64,000 nucleotides of DNA, taken from the NCBI RefSeq assembly GCF_019793435.1, contig NZ_JAILYH010000001.1, positions 372,001-436,000 of the forward strand, in the 5' to 3' direction. The first letter of the stretch is position 1. The number at the start of each line of letters is the position of its first letter. Below the pieces are notes generated by a model, which saw nothing but the letters and a program-made list of their open reading frames with translations, searched no databases and was not told where the DNA came from. A program made the position numbers and the translations under genes. This DNA is from Rhizobium redzepovicii. GTDB taxonomy: Bacteria > Pseudomonadota > Alphaproteobacteria > Rhizobiales > Rhizobiaceae. This document shows, piece by piece, positions 35,852 through 45,004 of this stretch.

Positions 35852-38257
35852 ATGAGAAGTGATCTGATCGCCCGCTACACGATCGGCGAGCCGGTCTATG
35901 AGAACGAGTTCATCGTCTATCCCGCCCAGGACAAGCGGATGGATCATGCGGTCTTCATCGTCGCCCCCGATGTGGCGCTGAAATTGGACAAGGCGCGTTT
36001 CGAGCGGGTCTGGACCTCCATCAACGAGGCGAAATCCTTGACCGCACGGCGCTTCGTCGAAATCGAGGATCTGATCCCGCCGTCGCCGGAAGATGACAAT
36101 TTCTATATCGTCGAGAAGCGGCCGTCGAAGACGCTGCACCAGTATCTCGACGAAACCGAAATGGTGGCCTATGAGCGCGCCGCCGAAATCGGCCGCCACA
36201 TCCTCGAGGGCCTGGCGACGCTGCACGGCGCCGGTTACGCTCATAATGCCCTGACGGACCAGTGCATCTATGTTTCCGAGGACTATTCCGGCCTGTCGGT
36301 CCGGATCGGCAATCTGCACCTGATCTCGAAGATCGGCGAGCACATCATCCCGCCCTATGTGCCGGAGTTCGGCGCGCCGGAGATCTATGCCAGCGGCACC
36401 TTCTCGGCCTCAACGGCCCTCGACATCTATGCAATGGGCATGATCGCCTACAAGCTCTTCCTGCCGCGCCAGACCTATAATAGCGTCTTCGACAGCGTCA
36501 TGGTCTGGGAAGACGAGCACCAGCGCGAGCAGAGCTGGAAGAACATCCATCTCGATCCCTCCAACATCTTTCCCCGGCTCGACGTGCTGATCCCCGGCTT
36601 TCCCGAGGGTCTTGCAAGCCTGATCGAAAGGATGCTGAGCCGCGACCCGGCCCAGCGCCCGCGCACCGGCGCCGATGCGCTCGGCGAATACACGAGGGTG
36701 ACGACAGGCATTCAGCCGATGTCCTGGGATCCGCGCGGCGGCATGCCGCAGCAGCCGGAGGTGCCGAAGCCGAAAAAATGGACGCCTGTCAAAATTTCGA
36801 TGATCGCAGCGCTGCTGTTGATCTGCATCGGCGTCGGCGTCGTCACGATCCCGAAATTGCTCCGCCCGGATCCGAAACTCGTCGCTGATGTCAGCACCTG
36901 GAAGAAGGAAGCCGAAAGCCGCAAACAGAAGGCGATCGCCGCCAAGGCGCCGGAACGCCCGGCCAGCGACCAGGCCAAGCTTTCCTACGACACCGGTGCG
37001 GCGGCTCTGACCTCCGCCGATGCGCTGCTCAAGGATGAAGACTATGAAAAGGCCCTTCCGGGCTATCAAACTGCCGCCATCAATCTCGGCAATGCGCTGA
37101 TCGCCATTTCGAAGGAGAATGCCGAGAAGGCGAAAGCGTCAGCCTCGGCTGCCGGCGGCGACAAGGCGCCGAGCTTTGCGGAGGCCGACGCCCGGATGAA
37201 GACTGCCGCCGAGAGTGCCGCCGCCAAGCAGATGCACGGCGCCATCGACAATTACGACGCATCGAAAACCGCTTTCGACGATCTTGCCAAGGCGCTGACC
37301 GCGCTGGCGGCAGCCGAAAAGAACGCGGCGGCAAAACGCGAAACCGTCAATCGCATCGGCGCCGGCGATAGCCCCGACGTCGCCAAGGCGAGCGGCCTGA
37401 TGACCGATGCCAAGGCCAAGGCCGAGCAATGGCAGATGCCGGCGGCGACCTCGGGCTATGGCGACGCCGCCAAACTTTTCGACGCCCTCATCGCCGACGT
37501 CATGGCGGCAAAGGACGAGGCGACGGCGCTGAAGCTGAAGGTCGCCGATCTCAACGCCTCGATCGCCACCCGCGCCGGCGCGGCCGATCCAACGCTTGCC
37601 GCACTCGCGCCGAAAATCGGCGAGGCCGATGGCCGCTATAGCGCCGAGGCCTATAAGCTCGCCGTCGTCGCGTACAAACCGATCCTTGCCGATCTCGAGG
37701 CGCTGTCGGCGCGCGGCTTCTGCCCGGTTTCGCCGACCCTTGCCTTCGAGCAAGTGCCGGCAGGAAGTTATTCGCTGGAGAATGTCCGGCTGATGACCGC
37801 CTCGATGAAGGAGCTCGGCGGCATGCTCGGCGTCGCCAATGGCGCCGTGAAGGTCGAAAAATCCTTCTGCATGCAGGCAAAGGCCGTCACCCGCGCCGAG
37901 ATGGCGGCCTATTACACCGCCAACTCCGATCCCGCCTCGGCACAGGCCTATGCCGACAACCCCGAGCAGCCGGCTGACGACGTGCCGCTTGCCGTGGCGC
38001 AGAACTATACCGCCTGGCTGTCGAAACAGCTGAACGCCCCCGTTCACCTGCCGTCGGCAACCGAATGGATGGCCAGTGCGACAAAGATGGAAACGGAAAA
38101 ACTGCCCGACAATGGCGACATCCTCCTGCAATGGAGCGCCACCCCCTGCGAAGCCGGCGGCAACGTCGCCTTCATGGCGCAGGAAGGGTCGACCTTTGTC
38201 GTCTGCTCCGACGCATCGGCCGGCGGCATCTTCCGGGTCACCGCCGAATTGCGGTGA
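35852..38257 (+). CDS. Transmembrane pseudokinase with FGE-like domain
   Basis: 801 residues from ATG 35852 (GCAGGGGG eight bases upstream). Residues about 8-285 have a protein-kinase fold but lack key residues: the HRD site is HNA (131-133) and DFG is GNL (153-155), while APE (175-177) and DIYAMG (191-196) remain. One membrane span is at about 312-334. The outer part has Ala/Lys-rich helical repeats (about 345-600), then a formylglycine-generating-enzyme/sulfatase-modifying-like domain (about 635-801: FEQVPAGSYSLENV, VTRAEMAAYY, VHLPSATEWMASA). This suggests a signalling scaffold from cytoplasm to periplasm. Fifth gene of the protease operon; a decayed copy of its end lies at 51525. Confidence 0.8.
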   Translation: MRSDLIARYTIGEPVYENEFIVYPAQDKRMDHAVFIVAPDVALKLDKARFERVWTSINEAKSLTARRFVEIEDLIPPSPEDDNFYIVEKRPSKTLHQYLDETEMVAYERAAEIGRHILEGLATLHGAGYAHNALTDQCIYVSEDYSGLSVRIGNLHLISKIGEHIIPPYVPEFGAPEIYASGTFSASTALDIYAMGMIAYKLFLPRQTYNSVFDSVMVWEDEHQREQSWKNIHLDPSNIFPRLDVLIPGFPEGLASLIERMLSRDPAQRPRTGADALGEYTRVTTGIQPMSWDPRGGMPQQPEVPKPKKWTPVKISMIAALLLICIGVGVVTIPKLLRPDPKLVADVSTWKKEAESRKQKAIAAKAPERPASDQAKLSYDTGAAALTSADALLKDEDYEKALPGYQTAAINLGNALIAISKENAEKAKASASAAGGDKAPSFAEADARMKTAAESAAAKQMHGAIDNYDASKTAFDDLAKALTALAAAEKNAAAKRETVNRIGAGDSPDVAKASGLMTDAKAKAEQWQMPAATSGYGDAAKLFDALIADVMAAKDEATALKLKVADLNASIATRAGAADPTLAALAPKIGEADGRYSAEAYKLAVVAYKPILADLEALSARGFCPVSPTLAFEQVPAGSYSLENVRLMTASMKELGGMLGVANGAVKVEKSFCMQAKAVTRAEMAAYYTANSDPASAQAYADNPEQPADDVPLAVAQNYTAWLSKQLNAPVHLPSATEWMASATKMETEKLPDNGDILLQWSATPCEAGGNVAFMAQEGSTFVVCSDASAGGIFRVTAELR

Positions 38258-38485
38258 CTGAACCGACGGGTGGAGATCGAAAGGGAAGAAATCCCGCATG
38301 CCTCAATCGGTGCAACACGTGTCGACGCAGCGTTTGAAAATGAGGTTGCAGGGCGCCCTTTTTCCTCATTCGGCAGCCTCGCGCTCAAGCGGTACGCTTC
38401 ACGAAATTTCAATTCCAACTTTCATAAAATGCGCGTATATAAAAAGTGGGGATTGCAGTATTCCCGCCTTGAGGGGTCGAGGATA

Positions 38486-38797
38486 ATGTGCTGGAACACA
38501 TCAGCAACATTCACGCCGGTCGGTTTTGCTTTGCGAGGTCGGGCATCTCGCAAGATCGTATGGACGCTTGGAGACGCGGCGCGTCTCCTGATGAACGACT
38601 GGCCTTTCGATGACGGCGAAGAATATGTGGCTGCCGTGAAAGCCTGCGTCGACGCCATCAGCGGCAAAATTGCCCCGGAACAATTCCGCGAAGCGCTTCT
38701 GCGCGCGGCCGAAGAGGCCGGTATCGCCGCTCTCTGTCTGGTCCCGCAGGGTGTGGCAGCGCGACGACCGGACCTGCCGTCGAAGGCGCAAAGATAG
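38486..38797 (+). CDS. DUF982 family small protein
   Basis: 103 residues from ATG 38486, with GAGGGG upstream. The phrase IVWTLGDAARLLMNDWPFDDGEEYVAAVKACVDAISG is typical of DUF982 proteins, a family much expanded in Rhizobium and of unknown role. The protein is cytoplasmic and single-domain. A longer opening from 38270 has no coding character before 38486. No link to the upstream operon is visible beyond strand. Confidence 0.7.
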   Translation: MCWNTSATFTPVGFALRGRASRKIVWTLGDAARLLMNDWPFDDGEEYVAAVKACVDAISGKIAPEQFREALLRAAEEAGIAALCLVPQGVAARRPDLPSKAQR

Positions 38798-38946
38798 CCC
38801 CGATTGGGACCTCACGTTTGCGCCAGCAGCCGACATCCAAGGATGGATTCATCACCGTTGTCGCCGGCCCGTAGGGCGGATGAGGGGGCCACACGGTACG
38901 ACTTTCATTATCTCCAGCGATTTTAGCGACACCAAGGCCATATCCC

Positions 38947-39558
38947 TTACTGATCGGCCGGGGCTTCGCGGATCTGCATGATCTTGTCGATCAAGCCCCA
39001 TTCCAATGCTTCTTGCGACGTCATGAAGCGGTCGCGGTCCATGGCGCGTTCAAAATCCTCATAGGAGCGCCCGCAATGTTCGGCGTAAAGCCGCGTCATA
39101 CGCTGCTTTGTTTTCAGGATTTCCTCGGCGTGAATTTGCATATCGGTCGCCTGCCCCTGAAAGCCGCCTGATGGCTGGTGGATCAGGATGCTTGCATTTG
39201 GCAGGGCGGCCCGCTCGCCCGGCTCGCCCGCCATCAGGAGAAACGATCCCATGGAGCGAGCCGTGCCCATGCAGAGCGTGTGAACCGGCGCGCGGATGTA
39301 GCGCATGGTGTCGTACATGGCGAGGCCGCTGGTCACGACGCCGCCCGGCGAATTGATATAGAGGTAGATCGGCTTTTTGGGGTTTTCTGCTTCCAGAAAC
39401 AGGAGCTGTGCGCAGACGAGGGCCGAAACGGTGTCGTTCACCTCGCCATTGAGGAAGACAATCCGCTCGCGCAGAAGCCGGGAATAAATATCGAATGATC
39501 GTTCTCCCCGGCTGGACTGTTCTACGACCATAGGGACGAGCTGCATCGCTTCGCGCAT
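38947..39558 (-). CDS. clpP: ATP-dependent Clp protease proteolytic subunit
   Basis: 203 residues, full ClpP length. The catalytic Ser is in [14 protein letters not shown] (near 97-110), His in [10 protein letters not shown] (near 123) and Asp in MDRDRFM (near 172). [20 protein letters not shown] is the strand and loop that forms the ring interface. Rhizobia carry several clpP genes; this one has no trigger factor, clpX or lon beside it, so it is a paralogue rather than the housekeeping copy. GGAGG precedes the start. Confidence 0.93.
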   Translation of the reverse strand: MREAMQLVPMVVEQSSRGERSFDIYSRLLRERIVFLNGEVNDTVSALVCAQLLFLEAENPKKPIYLYINSPGGVVTSGLAMYDTMRYIRAPVHTLCMGTARSMGSFLLMAGEPGERAALPNASILIHQPSGGFQGQATDMQIHAEEILKTKQRMTRLYAEHCGRSYEDFERAMDRDRFMTSQEALEWGLIDKIMQIREAPADQ

Positions 39559-39601
39559 CGGCGACCTCCACTTCCAGATTTTTAGGGTGAGGCTCGCCGC
39601 G

Positions 39602-39961
39602 TCAGGCGGCGAGCATGAGGGGCGGACTGTTGCTGTTCGCCGGCGCTCTTGTCATTCCATCGAGTCTTGCATCCGTCAGTACGTGGACGATCCGAAGGCA
39701 GGTTCCGCCCGTGGCATTCGGGGTGATCGTGAACGTCACGGTGCTTTCAAGGAATGGTGGGCTGTCGTCGCGCAGCTTGTAGCGGACTTCTTGGCCGGGG
39801 GTGACGGCGATCGCATCGGAATCGGCCAATGCCTCCTTTGGCAACCACCTTTCCCGAAATTCGGGAATACTGAGCGCGCGCCAGACCTTGTGCGGCGGAT
39901 CGCCCAAGTCAAATTCCAGCTCGACGCCGCTATCCTGCTCCTCGATCTTTTGTTTGTTCAT
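39602..39961 (-). CDS. SRPBCC/AHSA1-domain protein
   Basis: 119 residues with the START/AHSA1 opening [28 protein letters not shown] and a later strand pattern ([25 protein letters not shown]). This hydrophobic-cavity fold is shared with the Aha1 C-terminus and polyketide cyclases; the ligand is unknown. It overlaps the upstream ArsR-type regulator gene by four bases, a pairing frequent in proteobacteria in which the regulator controls the SRPBCC protein. Confidence 0.8.
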   Translation of the reverse strand: MNKQKIEEQDSGVELEFDLGDPPHKVWRALSIPEFRERWLPKEALADSDAIAVTPGQEVRYKLRDDSPPFLESTVTFTITPNATGGTCLRIVHVLTDARLDGMTRAPANSNSPPLMLAA

Positions 39962-40272
39962 TGATCCATGTCCTTCAGCAAGACCTTAAGAGCTGCGATG
40001 CGGTCGGGCCAATAGGCGCGATACTTCGCCAGCCATTGAGCGATCAGAGCCAGCCCCTCCGGATCGACTTCGTAGTTCACGAAACGCCCCTGCCGTTGTT
40101 CCCTCACGAGCTTTGCACTCCGCAGAACCGCAAGGTGTTGCGACATTGCCGGCTGGCTGATCTCCATGCCGTTGCGCAAGGCGCTGGCGTTCATGCTCCC
40201 TGCCGCCAGCTTCTCAAAGATCGCGCGGCGGGTCGGGTCTGCCAAAGCCCGGAAAAAGTCATTCTCGATCAT
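39958..40272 (-). CDS. ArsR-family winged-helix regulator (SRPBCC-linked)
   Basis: 104 residues. The ArsR winged helix is plain: ALADPTRRAIFEKLAAGSMNASALRNGMEISQPAMSQHLAVLRSAKLVREQRQGRFVNYEVDPEGL. It has no Cys metal-binding motif in helix 3, so it is not a classical arsenic sensor. Its ATGA overlap with the SRPBCC gene shows they form one unit, and it is probably autoregulated. Confidence 0.88.
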   Translation of the reverse strand: MIENDFFRALADPTRRAIFEKLAAGSMNASALRNGMEISQPAMSQHLAVLRSAKLVREQRQGRFVNYEVDPEGLALIAQWLAKYRAYWPDRIAALKVLLKDMDQ

Positions 40273-40761
40273 GCCGACACATAAGCATACACTTATCTGA
40301 TTTGCAAGCTTCTTTTCGTGGCGGCTTTCTGGTGTCGCTGCGAAGATAGCTCGTCAGTCGAGGGGCAAACCCGCCTTGGACATCACGTTTGCGCCCACAG
40401 CGGACGTCAGTTCATAAGCGACGTATGTCCGAGTTGGGGCCGAAGGAGACTGGCCGCGTCTGGAGAGCTAGCCAGAAATGCAGGCTTAGCGCAGTGCAGT
40501 TCGGGTCTCCCCCGGTGCCATTTCGCGAACAGAACTGGGCACTTCCGCCGAAGCCCCGCTCGACCCCATCAACAGACATTCAAGAACCGTCTGCTTTCCG
40601 TGGTACAGATTTCCGTGTCGTCCACCTCGACGCCGCCAGTCACAAAGAAGGCTACCGAGTCAATGGAGGTGGAGACCGCTTGGACATTACCTCTTGCGGC
40701 TTGTTGACTCACCCGCAGTTGAACAATAACTTGCTAATTTGGTCGTTGGGCTTGTCCTCAC
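40273..40761. other. 489-base gap, no gene supported
   Basis: Open frames here lack ribosome sites and have unnatural composition. The phrase TTGGACATCACGTTTGCGCC (about 40376) is echoed at about 38807 (TTGGGACCTCACGTTTGCGCC), each followed by a related stretch (AGCCGACATCC / AGCGGACGTCA), so both may be scraps of one repeated or decayed sequence. Confidence 0.4.
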
Positions 40762-42465
40762 ATGACAGATCAATTTCTTCAGCGTCGTCTCGCTGCCATC
40801 GTCGTTGCCGATGTGGTGGGATATTCACGCCTGATGGAGGCTGATGAAGTCGCAACGCTGGCGAACCTCAGGGAACTCCGTTCTGGCGTTATCGAGCCGG
40901 CTGTGACGCGCCACAACGGTCGCATCTTCAAGGTCATGGGCGACGGCTTCCTGATCGAATTCGGCAGCGCGGTGGACGCGGTCGAAGCAGCGCTGGAAAT
41001 GCAGCGGGCCATCACGACTGTCGGGGCTTCCGGAGATCGACGACTACTTTTACGTGTAGGTGTCAATCTGGGAGATGTCATTGACGATGGTTCAGACGTC
41101 CTCGGCGACGGGGTAAATGTCGCGGCGCGCTTGGAGACGCAGGCCGCGCCGGGAGGTATCTGCATTTCAGCCGGCGTTCACGACGAGATCGTCGGCAAGA
41201 TCGGCGACCGGTTCTTCGACGCAGGCGAACGCTACCTGAAGAACCTGACTCGCCCCGTCCACGTGTGGCATTGGCCGGATGCGCTGGAAAGCATATTGCC
41301 GCTGCCCGACTGTCCGTCGATCGCTGTATTGCCGTTCACGAACATGAGTGGGAATGAAGCTGACGCGCCTTTCGTCGACGGCTTGACTGAAGACCTGATT
41401 ACCGACCTTTCCCGTACGGCCGGCCTGTTCGTCATCGCGCGCAATTCCGTCTACGGCTACAAGGGCAAGCCGGTCAACGTAAAGCTGGTCGCCCAGGAAC
41501 TCGGCGTCCGCTACGTCCTGGAGGGGAGCGCCAGACGCGCAATGGGCCGTGTCCGCATCAACGCCCAACTGGTCGACACGGCTGACGGCGGGCACTTGTG
41601 GGCCGAGAGGTTCGACAGGACGGTGGAAGATGTTTTCGAATTGCAGGATGAAGTCAACGCCAAGATTGTCGAAGCCCTCGTCGGCCGGCTGACCATCCCG
41701 ACGCCGCGCAATCGGCCGAAGAACTTTGAGGCCTACGACCTGTGTGTGCGCGCCCGCCTCCTGACGGAAGAGTCGCCGCAAACCGAGCGTGAGGCCTATA
41801 TGCTGCTCCAGCGCGCGGTTAAGCTCGAGCCATCCTATGCCGAGGCGCTCGGTCTGCTCGCCTATAACCGTTGGCTTGCCTGGACTCATTTCGGCGAGCC
41901 CGAAGATCCTAACCGTGAGATGGCGACGACATCGGCGCAGAAGGCGGTCGAGCTGGATCCAAACGATGCCGGCTGCCGTTACGTTCTGGGGACCATTCTG
42001 GCCTATGAGCGGCGATGGGTGGAATCGGAGGCCGCCTTCGCAAAGGCCCTGGAGCTGGACCCCAACCACGCCGACACCTGGGCCGCCATGTCTGATATCT
42101 CAGTGCTGGACGGCAGGGTTGCCGAAGGACTGGCGCAGATCGAAAAAGCTCTGCGGCTCAATCCCTACCCACCCTGCTGGTATCTTTGCCATCTTGGGCA
42201 GGCGCAATACGCCGCGCGTGACTATGAGGCGGCAACCGCTACGCTCCGCAGGAAAGACACGTATCGTACCAACTCACGCAAATTCCTGGCTGCTGCGCTT
42301 GCGCAGTTGGGCCACGGTGAGGAGGCGCGGCGAGAAGCAGAATTGTTCCTGATCGCCCACCCTCATTTCACGATCGGCCATTGGCTCAGCTCCCAGCCGC
42401 TGCGCGATGCATCTGTACGAGACCACTTTGTCGACGGCTTCCGAAAGGCCGGCCTGCCTGAGTGA
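40762..42465 (+). CDS. Class III adenylate/guanylate cyclase with TPR repeats
   Basis: 567 residues, cytoplasmic, no membrane span. The cyclase domain (about 8-175) keeps both metal Asp residues (VADVVGYSRLMEADE and KVMGDGFLIEF) and the LGDGVNVAARLE transition-state segment. A FlgO/TolB-N-like module (about 195-300, IAVLPFTNMSGNEADAPFVDGLTEDLITDLSR) and TPRs (about 340-540) follow. It should make cAMP under control of its C-terminal half. It converges with a second protein of the same build. Rhizobia have many such genes. Confidence 0.88.
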   Translation: MTDQFLQRRLAAIVVADVVGYSRLMEADEVATLANLRELRSGVIEPAVTRHNGRIFKVMGDGFLIEFGSAVDAVEAALEMQRAITTVGASGDRRLLLRVGVNLGDVIDDGSDVLGDGVNVAARLETQAAPGGICISAGVHDEIVGKIGDRFFDAGERYLKNLTRPVHVWHWPDALESILPLPDCPSIAVLPFTNMSGNEADAPFVDGLTEDLITDLSRTAGLFVIARNSVYGYKGKPVNVKLVAQELGVRYVLEGSARRAMGRVRINAQLVDTADGGHLWAERFDRTVEDVFELQDEVNAKIVEALVGRLTIPTPRNRPKNFEAYDLCVRARLLTEESPQTEREAYMLLQRAVKLEPSYAEALGLLAYNRWLAWTHFGEPEDPNREMATTSAQKAVELDPNDAGCRYVLGTILAYERRWVESEAAFAKALELDPNHADTWAAMSDISVLDGRVAEGLAQIEKALRLNPYPPCWYLCHLGQAQYAARDYEAATATLRRKDTYRTNSRKFLAAALAQLGHGEEARREAELFLIAHPHFTIGHWLSSQPLRDASVRDHFVDGFRKAGLPE

Positions 42466-42541
42466 TGCGGGACGTCTCTCAGGCATTGGATTTTGTGGAG
42501 CCTCCGGAAGCTGTGGGACGACTGCCGGCGATGGAATGCAA

Positions 42542-44314
42542 TCACTCGGTGAGGCCAGCTTTGCGCAGTCCATCCACAATGCGCTCGAAATCGGCGGGGT
42601 TCTTGTAGGGCAGCACTTTGCGCCTGTGCTCCAGGGAATAATCGGGATTGATCCGGAAGACTTCCTCCCACTGCCCGCGAGCCTCCGCCAAGCAGCCCAA
42701 GTGACCATAGCTCGCCGCCAGCAACACACGTGAGATGTCGGTGGCTGGATTGCGGACTAGTCGTCGCTTCAGGAAGACAACGGCCTCCTCGTACCTGCCC
42801 AACTGGAACATCGCCTGCGCATGGAAGTGCAGAAAAATGTCTGGATAATATGGATTCAGGGCGATCGCCCGCTCGAAGCAGACGAGGGCCTCGTCGGATC
42901 TGCCCGCATAGTGCAGCGCGTTTCCGAGGCTCTCGTGGCCCTCGACAAGATTGGGAGCAAGCGCAATCGCGCGTTCAGCCTCGCGGATGGCCACGTCAAG
43001 TCGTCGCAGGTACAAGTTGACGACGGCCAGCGCCCAATGTGCGTACGGATACCGATCGTCGAGCGCCACCGCCAGCGTCGCAGCCTCGGTCGCCTGTTCC
43101 AGCGATTTCGACGGCGATCGGCTCCACTGGTTAACGTAGGCCAGCCCGTGCGTGACGGCGAGGAACGCGTGCGCCGGGGCGAATTTCGGGTCCAGATCGA
43201 CGGCGCGCTGCAGCAATTGCCGGCCCTGAATGTTCTGCTCTCTCGTCAGCTGCCACATGTGTTCACGGCCCCGCAGGAAGCAGTCATAGGCTTCCAGATT
43301 TTGCGTCTGCTCGGTCGCGAGCCGCAGGTGGTCCCCGGCCGTCAGCTTGAGTTCCAGAGCGCCGACGATCTGCTGCGTGACGTCATCCTGCACTGCGAAG
43401 ATATCGGTCAGGTCGCGATCGAAACGCTCCGCCCACTGATGCCCGCCGGTGGTGGCATCAATCAGCTGCGCGGTGATCCTCACCTTGTTGCCGGATTTGC
43501 GAACGCTTCCTTCCAGCACGTAGCGCACTTTGAGACTGTCGCCCACTTCCTGCACGTTCACATTCCGGCCCTTGAAGGTAAACGACGAGTTGCGAGCGAT
43601 GACAAACAGCTGCGACAGCTTCGATAGAGCTGTGATGATGTCTTCCGAGATGCCGTCAGCGAAGTACTCCTGCTCGGCATCGCCGCTCATGTTGACGAAT
43701 GGCAGCACGGCAATCGAGAGGTCCAACGGCAATGCGGCCGGCGCACGAGCAACGGCGGCGGCGGGCACTCCTGGCTTTACCTCCGCGGCGGTGCCGACCT
43801 GGAGCGAATAGATCCGGATCGGCTCGGCAATGTTCTTGAGTTGCGTGTTGCCGAGATCGCTGACGGAGAGATCGAGTCTCGCCCTGACTTGGCGATAGGC
43901 GTCCTCGGACAGGCAAATAGCGCCGGGGGCCGCGATACCCTCGAGACGCGAGGCGATGTTGACGCCGTCGCCCATCAGGTCGCCATCGAATTCCTCTACG
44001 ACGTCCCCCAGATGGATGCCGATCCGGAACTCGATGCGCCGATCCTGCTGAACGCCGGCGTTGCGCTCGACCATGCCGTTCTGCACCTCGATGGCGCAGC
44101 GCACGGCATCGACAACGCTGCGGAATTCGACCAGCGCTCCGTCACCAGTGCGCTTGATGACACGGCCGTTGTGCACTGCGATGGTTGGATCGATCAGGTC
44201 GCTGCGCAGTGCCCGCAACCTTGCCAGGGTGCGATCTTCGTCCTCGCTGGCGAGCCGGCTGTATCCGACTACGTCCGCGGCCAGAATTGCGGCCAGCTTG
44301 CGATTCTCGCTCAT
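42542..44314 (-). CDS. Class III adenylate/guanylate cyclase with TPR repeats
   Basis: 590 residues from the ATG at 44314 (GGGGGACGG upstream); longer openings up to 44485 lack ribosome sites. Cyclase domain about 8-180 with ILAADVVGYSRLASEDE, KRTGDGALVEF and MGDGVNIASRLE all intact. FlgO-like module about 220-330 (IAVLPFVNMSGDAEQEYFADGISEDIITALSK), TPRs about 370-580 (ALVCFERAIALNPYYPD). No membrane span. It is tail-to-tail with the preceding cyclase gene, 76 bases apart. Confidence 0.88.
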   Translation of the reverse strand: MSENRKLAAILAADVVGYSRLASEDEDRTLARLRALRSDLIDPTIAVHNGRVIKRTGDGALVEFRSVVDAVRCAIEVQNGMVERNAGVQQDRRIEFRIGIHLGDVVEEFDGDLMGDGVNIASRLEGIAAPGAICLSEDAYRQVRARLDLSVSDLGNTQLKNIAEPIRIYSLQVGTAAEVKPGVPAAAVARAPAALPLDLSIAVLPFVNMSGDAEQEYFADGISEDIITALSKLSQLFVIARNSSFTFKGRNVNVQEVGDSLKVRYVLEGSVRKSGNKVRITAQLIDATTGGHQWAERFDRDLTDIFAVQDDVTQQIVGALELKLTAGDHLRLATEQTQNLEAYDCFLRGREHMWQLTREQNIQGRQLLQRAVDLDPKFAPAHAFLAVTHGLAYVNQWSRSPSKSLEQATEAATLAVALDDRYPYAHWALAVVNLYLRRLDVAIREAERAIALAPNLVEGHESLGNALHYAGRSDEALVCFERAIALNPYYPDIFLHFHAQAMFQLGRYEEAVVFLKRRLVRNPATDISRVLLAASYGHLGCLAEARGQWEEVFRINPDYSLEHRRKVLPYKNPADFERIVDGLRKAGLTE

Positions 44315-44645
44315 AGAGCCGTCCCCCATCTCCACGATAGCAGGAAGACAGAGACAGGGGAACTTCTGCCCAGAGCGATCTCGGCTGAGATCAAGTTCTC
44401 TGGTGCATTTGCGACCTACAGCGTGTCCGTCGACGATGTCTGCTTTCGGGCCGGGAGCGGTCAACTGTCGCTGTCGCCTTGCCACTGATGTCGCAAATGT
44501 CGCGCCTCGACCCGAAGCGGCCCCTAACGCCCATCTAGGTAGCCGAAATTTTTTACGTCAGATTCTGGGGCATGTGGCGTCATTGCTGCTTCCTTGACGA
44601 TTTACCTTCCATTAACATCCCTTCCGCACACAGAGGAGTTCCGCC
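44315..44645. other. 331-base gap, no gene supported
   Basis: Divergent region between the cyclase and the small DUF6494-like gene, presumably holding both promoters. I see no convincing frame, hairpin or operator in it. Confidence 0.4.
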
Positions 44646-44837
44646 ATGAGCGAAGACGCCTTCAACATGTCGATCCGCAAGTTCCTGAAGGAAGTCGGCG
44701 TCACCTCGCAGCGCAAGATCGAGGAGACGGTGCGCAAGGGGCAGTTCGATGGCAAGACGTTGAAGGTCCGCATGACGCTAACGGCGGAAGGCACCGGCCT
44801 CAACCACGTGGTGGACGGCGAAATTGAACTTCCGTAG
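44646..44837 (+). CDS. DUF6494-like small protein
   Basis: 63 residues with AGAGGAG nine bases before the ATG. The sequence FNMSIRKFLKEVGVTSQRKIEETVRKG resembles small proteobacterial proteins now labelled DUF6494, of unknown function. The centre (KTLKVRMTLTAEGTGLNHVVDGEIELP) is beta-rich. It stands alone, with a cyclase gene divergent and the CoA-transferase convergent. Confidence 0.65.
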   Translation: MSEDAFNMSIRKFLKEVGVTSQRKIEETVRKGQFDGKTLKVRMTLTAEGTGLNHVVDGEIELP

Positions 44838-45004
44838 GCCGGGCGAAGCGATCGTGCGAACCGTCCGGCTGCCCCAAGTTCATGGCCCACGCCCGCGCGC
44901 AATCGAAGCATGGCCGCTCTGGACCGACTGCGGTTTTCCCCTTCGCGCCACAAGCGGCCAGAACTGGTCATACAAACAAGTGGTGAGCATTACTGATGCT
45001 CCGT

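Noticed and set aside
28516..38257. CBASS, Avs or similar cytoplasmic antiphage system
   Set aside because: No nucleotidyltransferase, STAND ATPase or cytoplasmic effector; products are exported.
38270..38485. N-terminal extension of the DUF982 gene
   Set aside because: No family likeness or ribosome site before ATG 38486.
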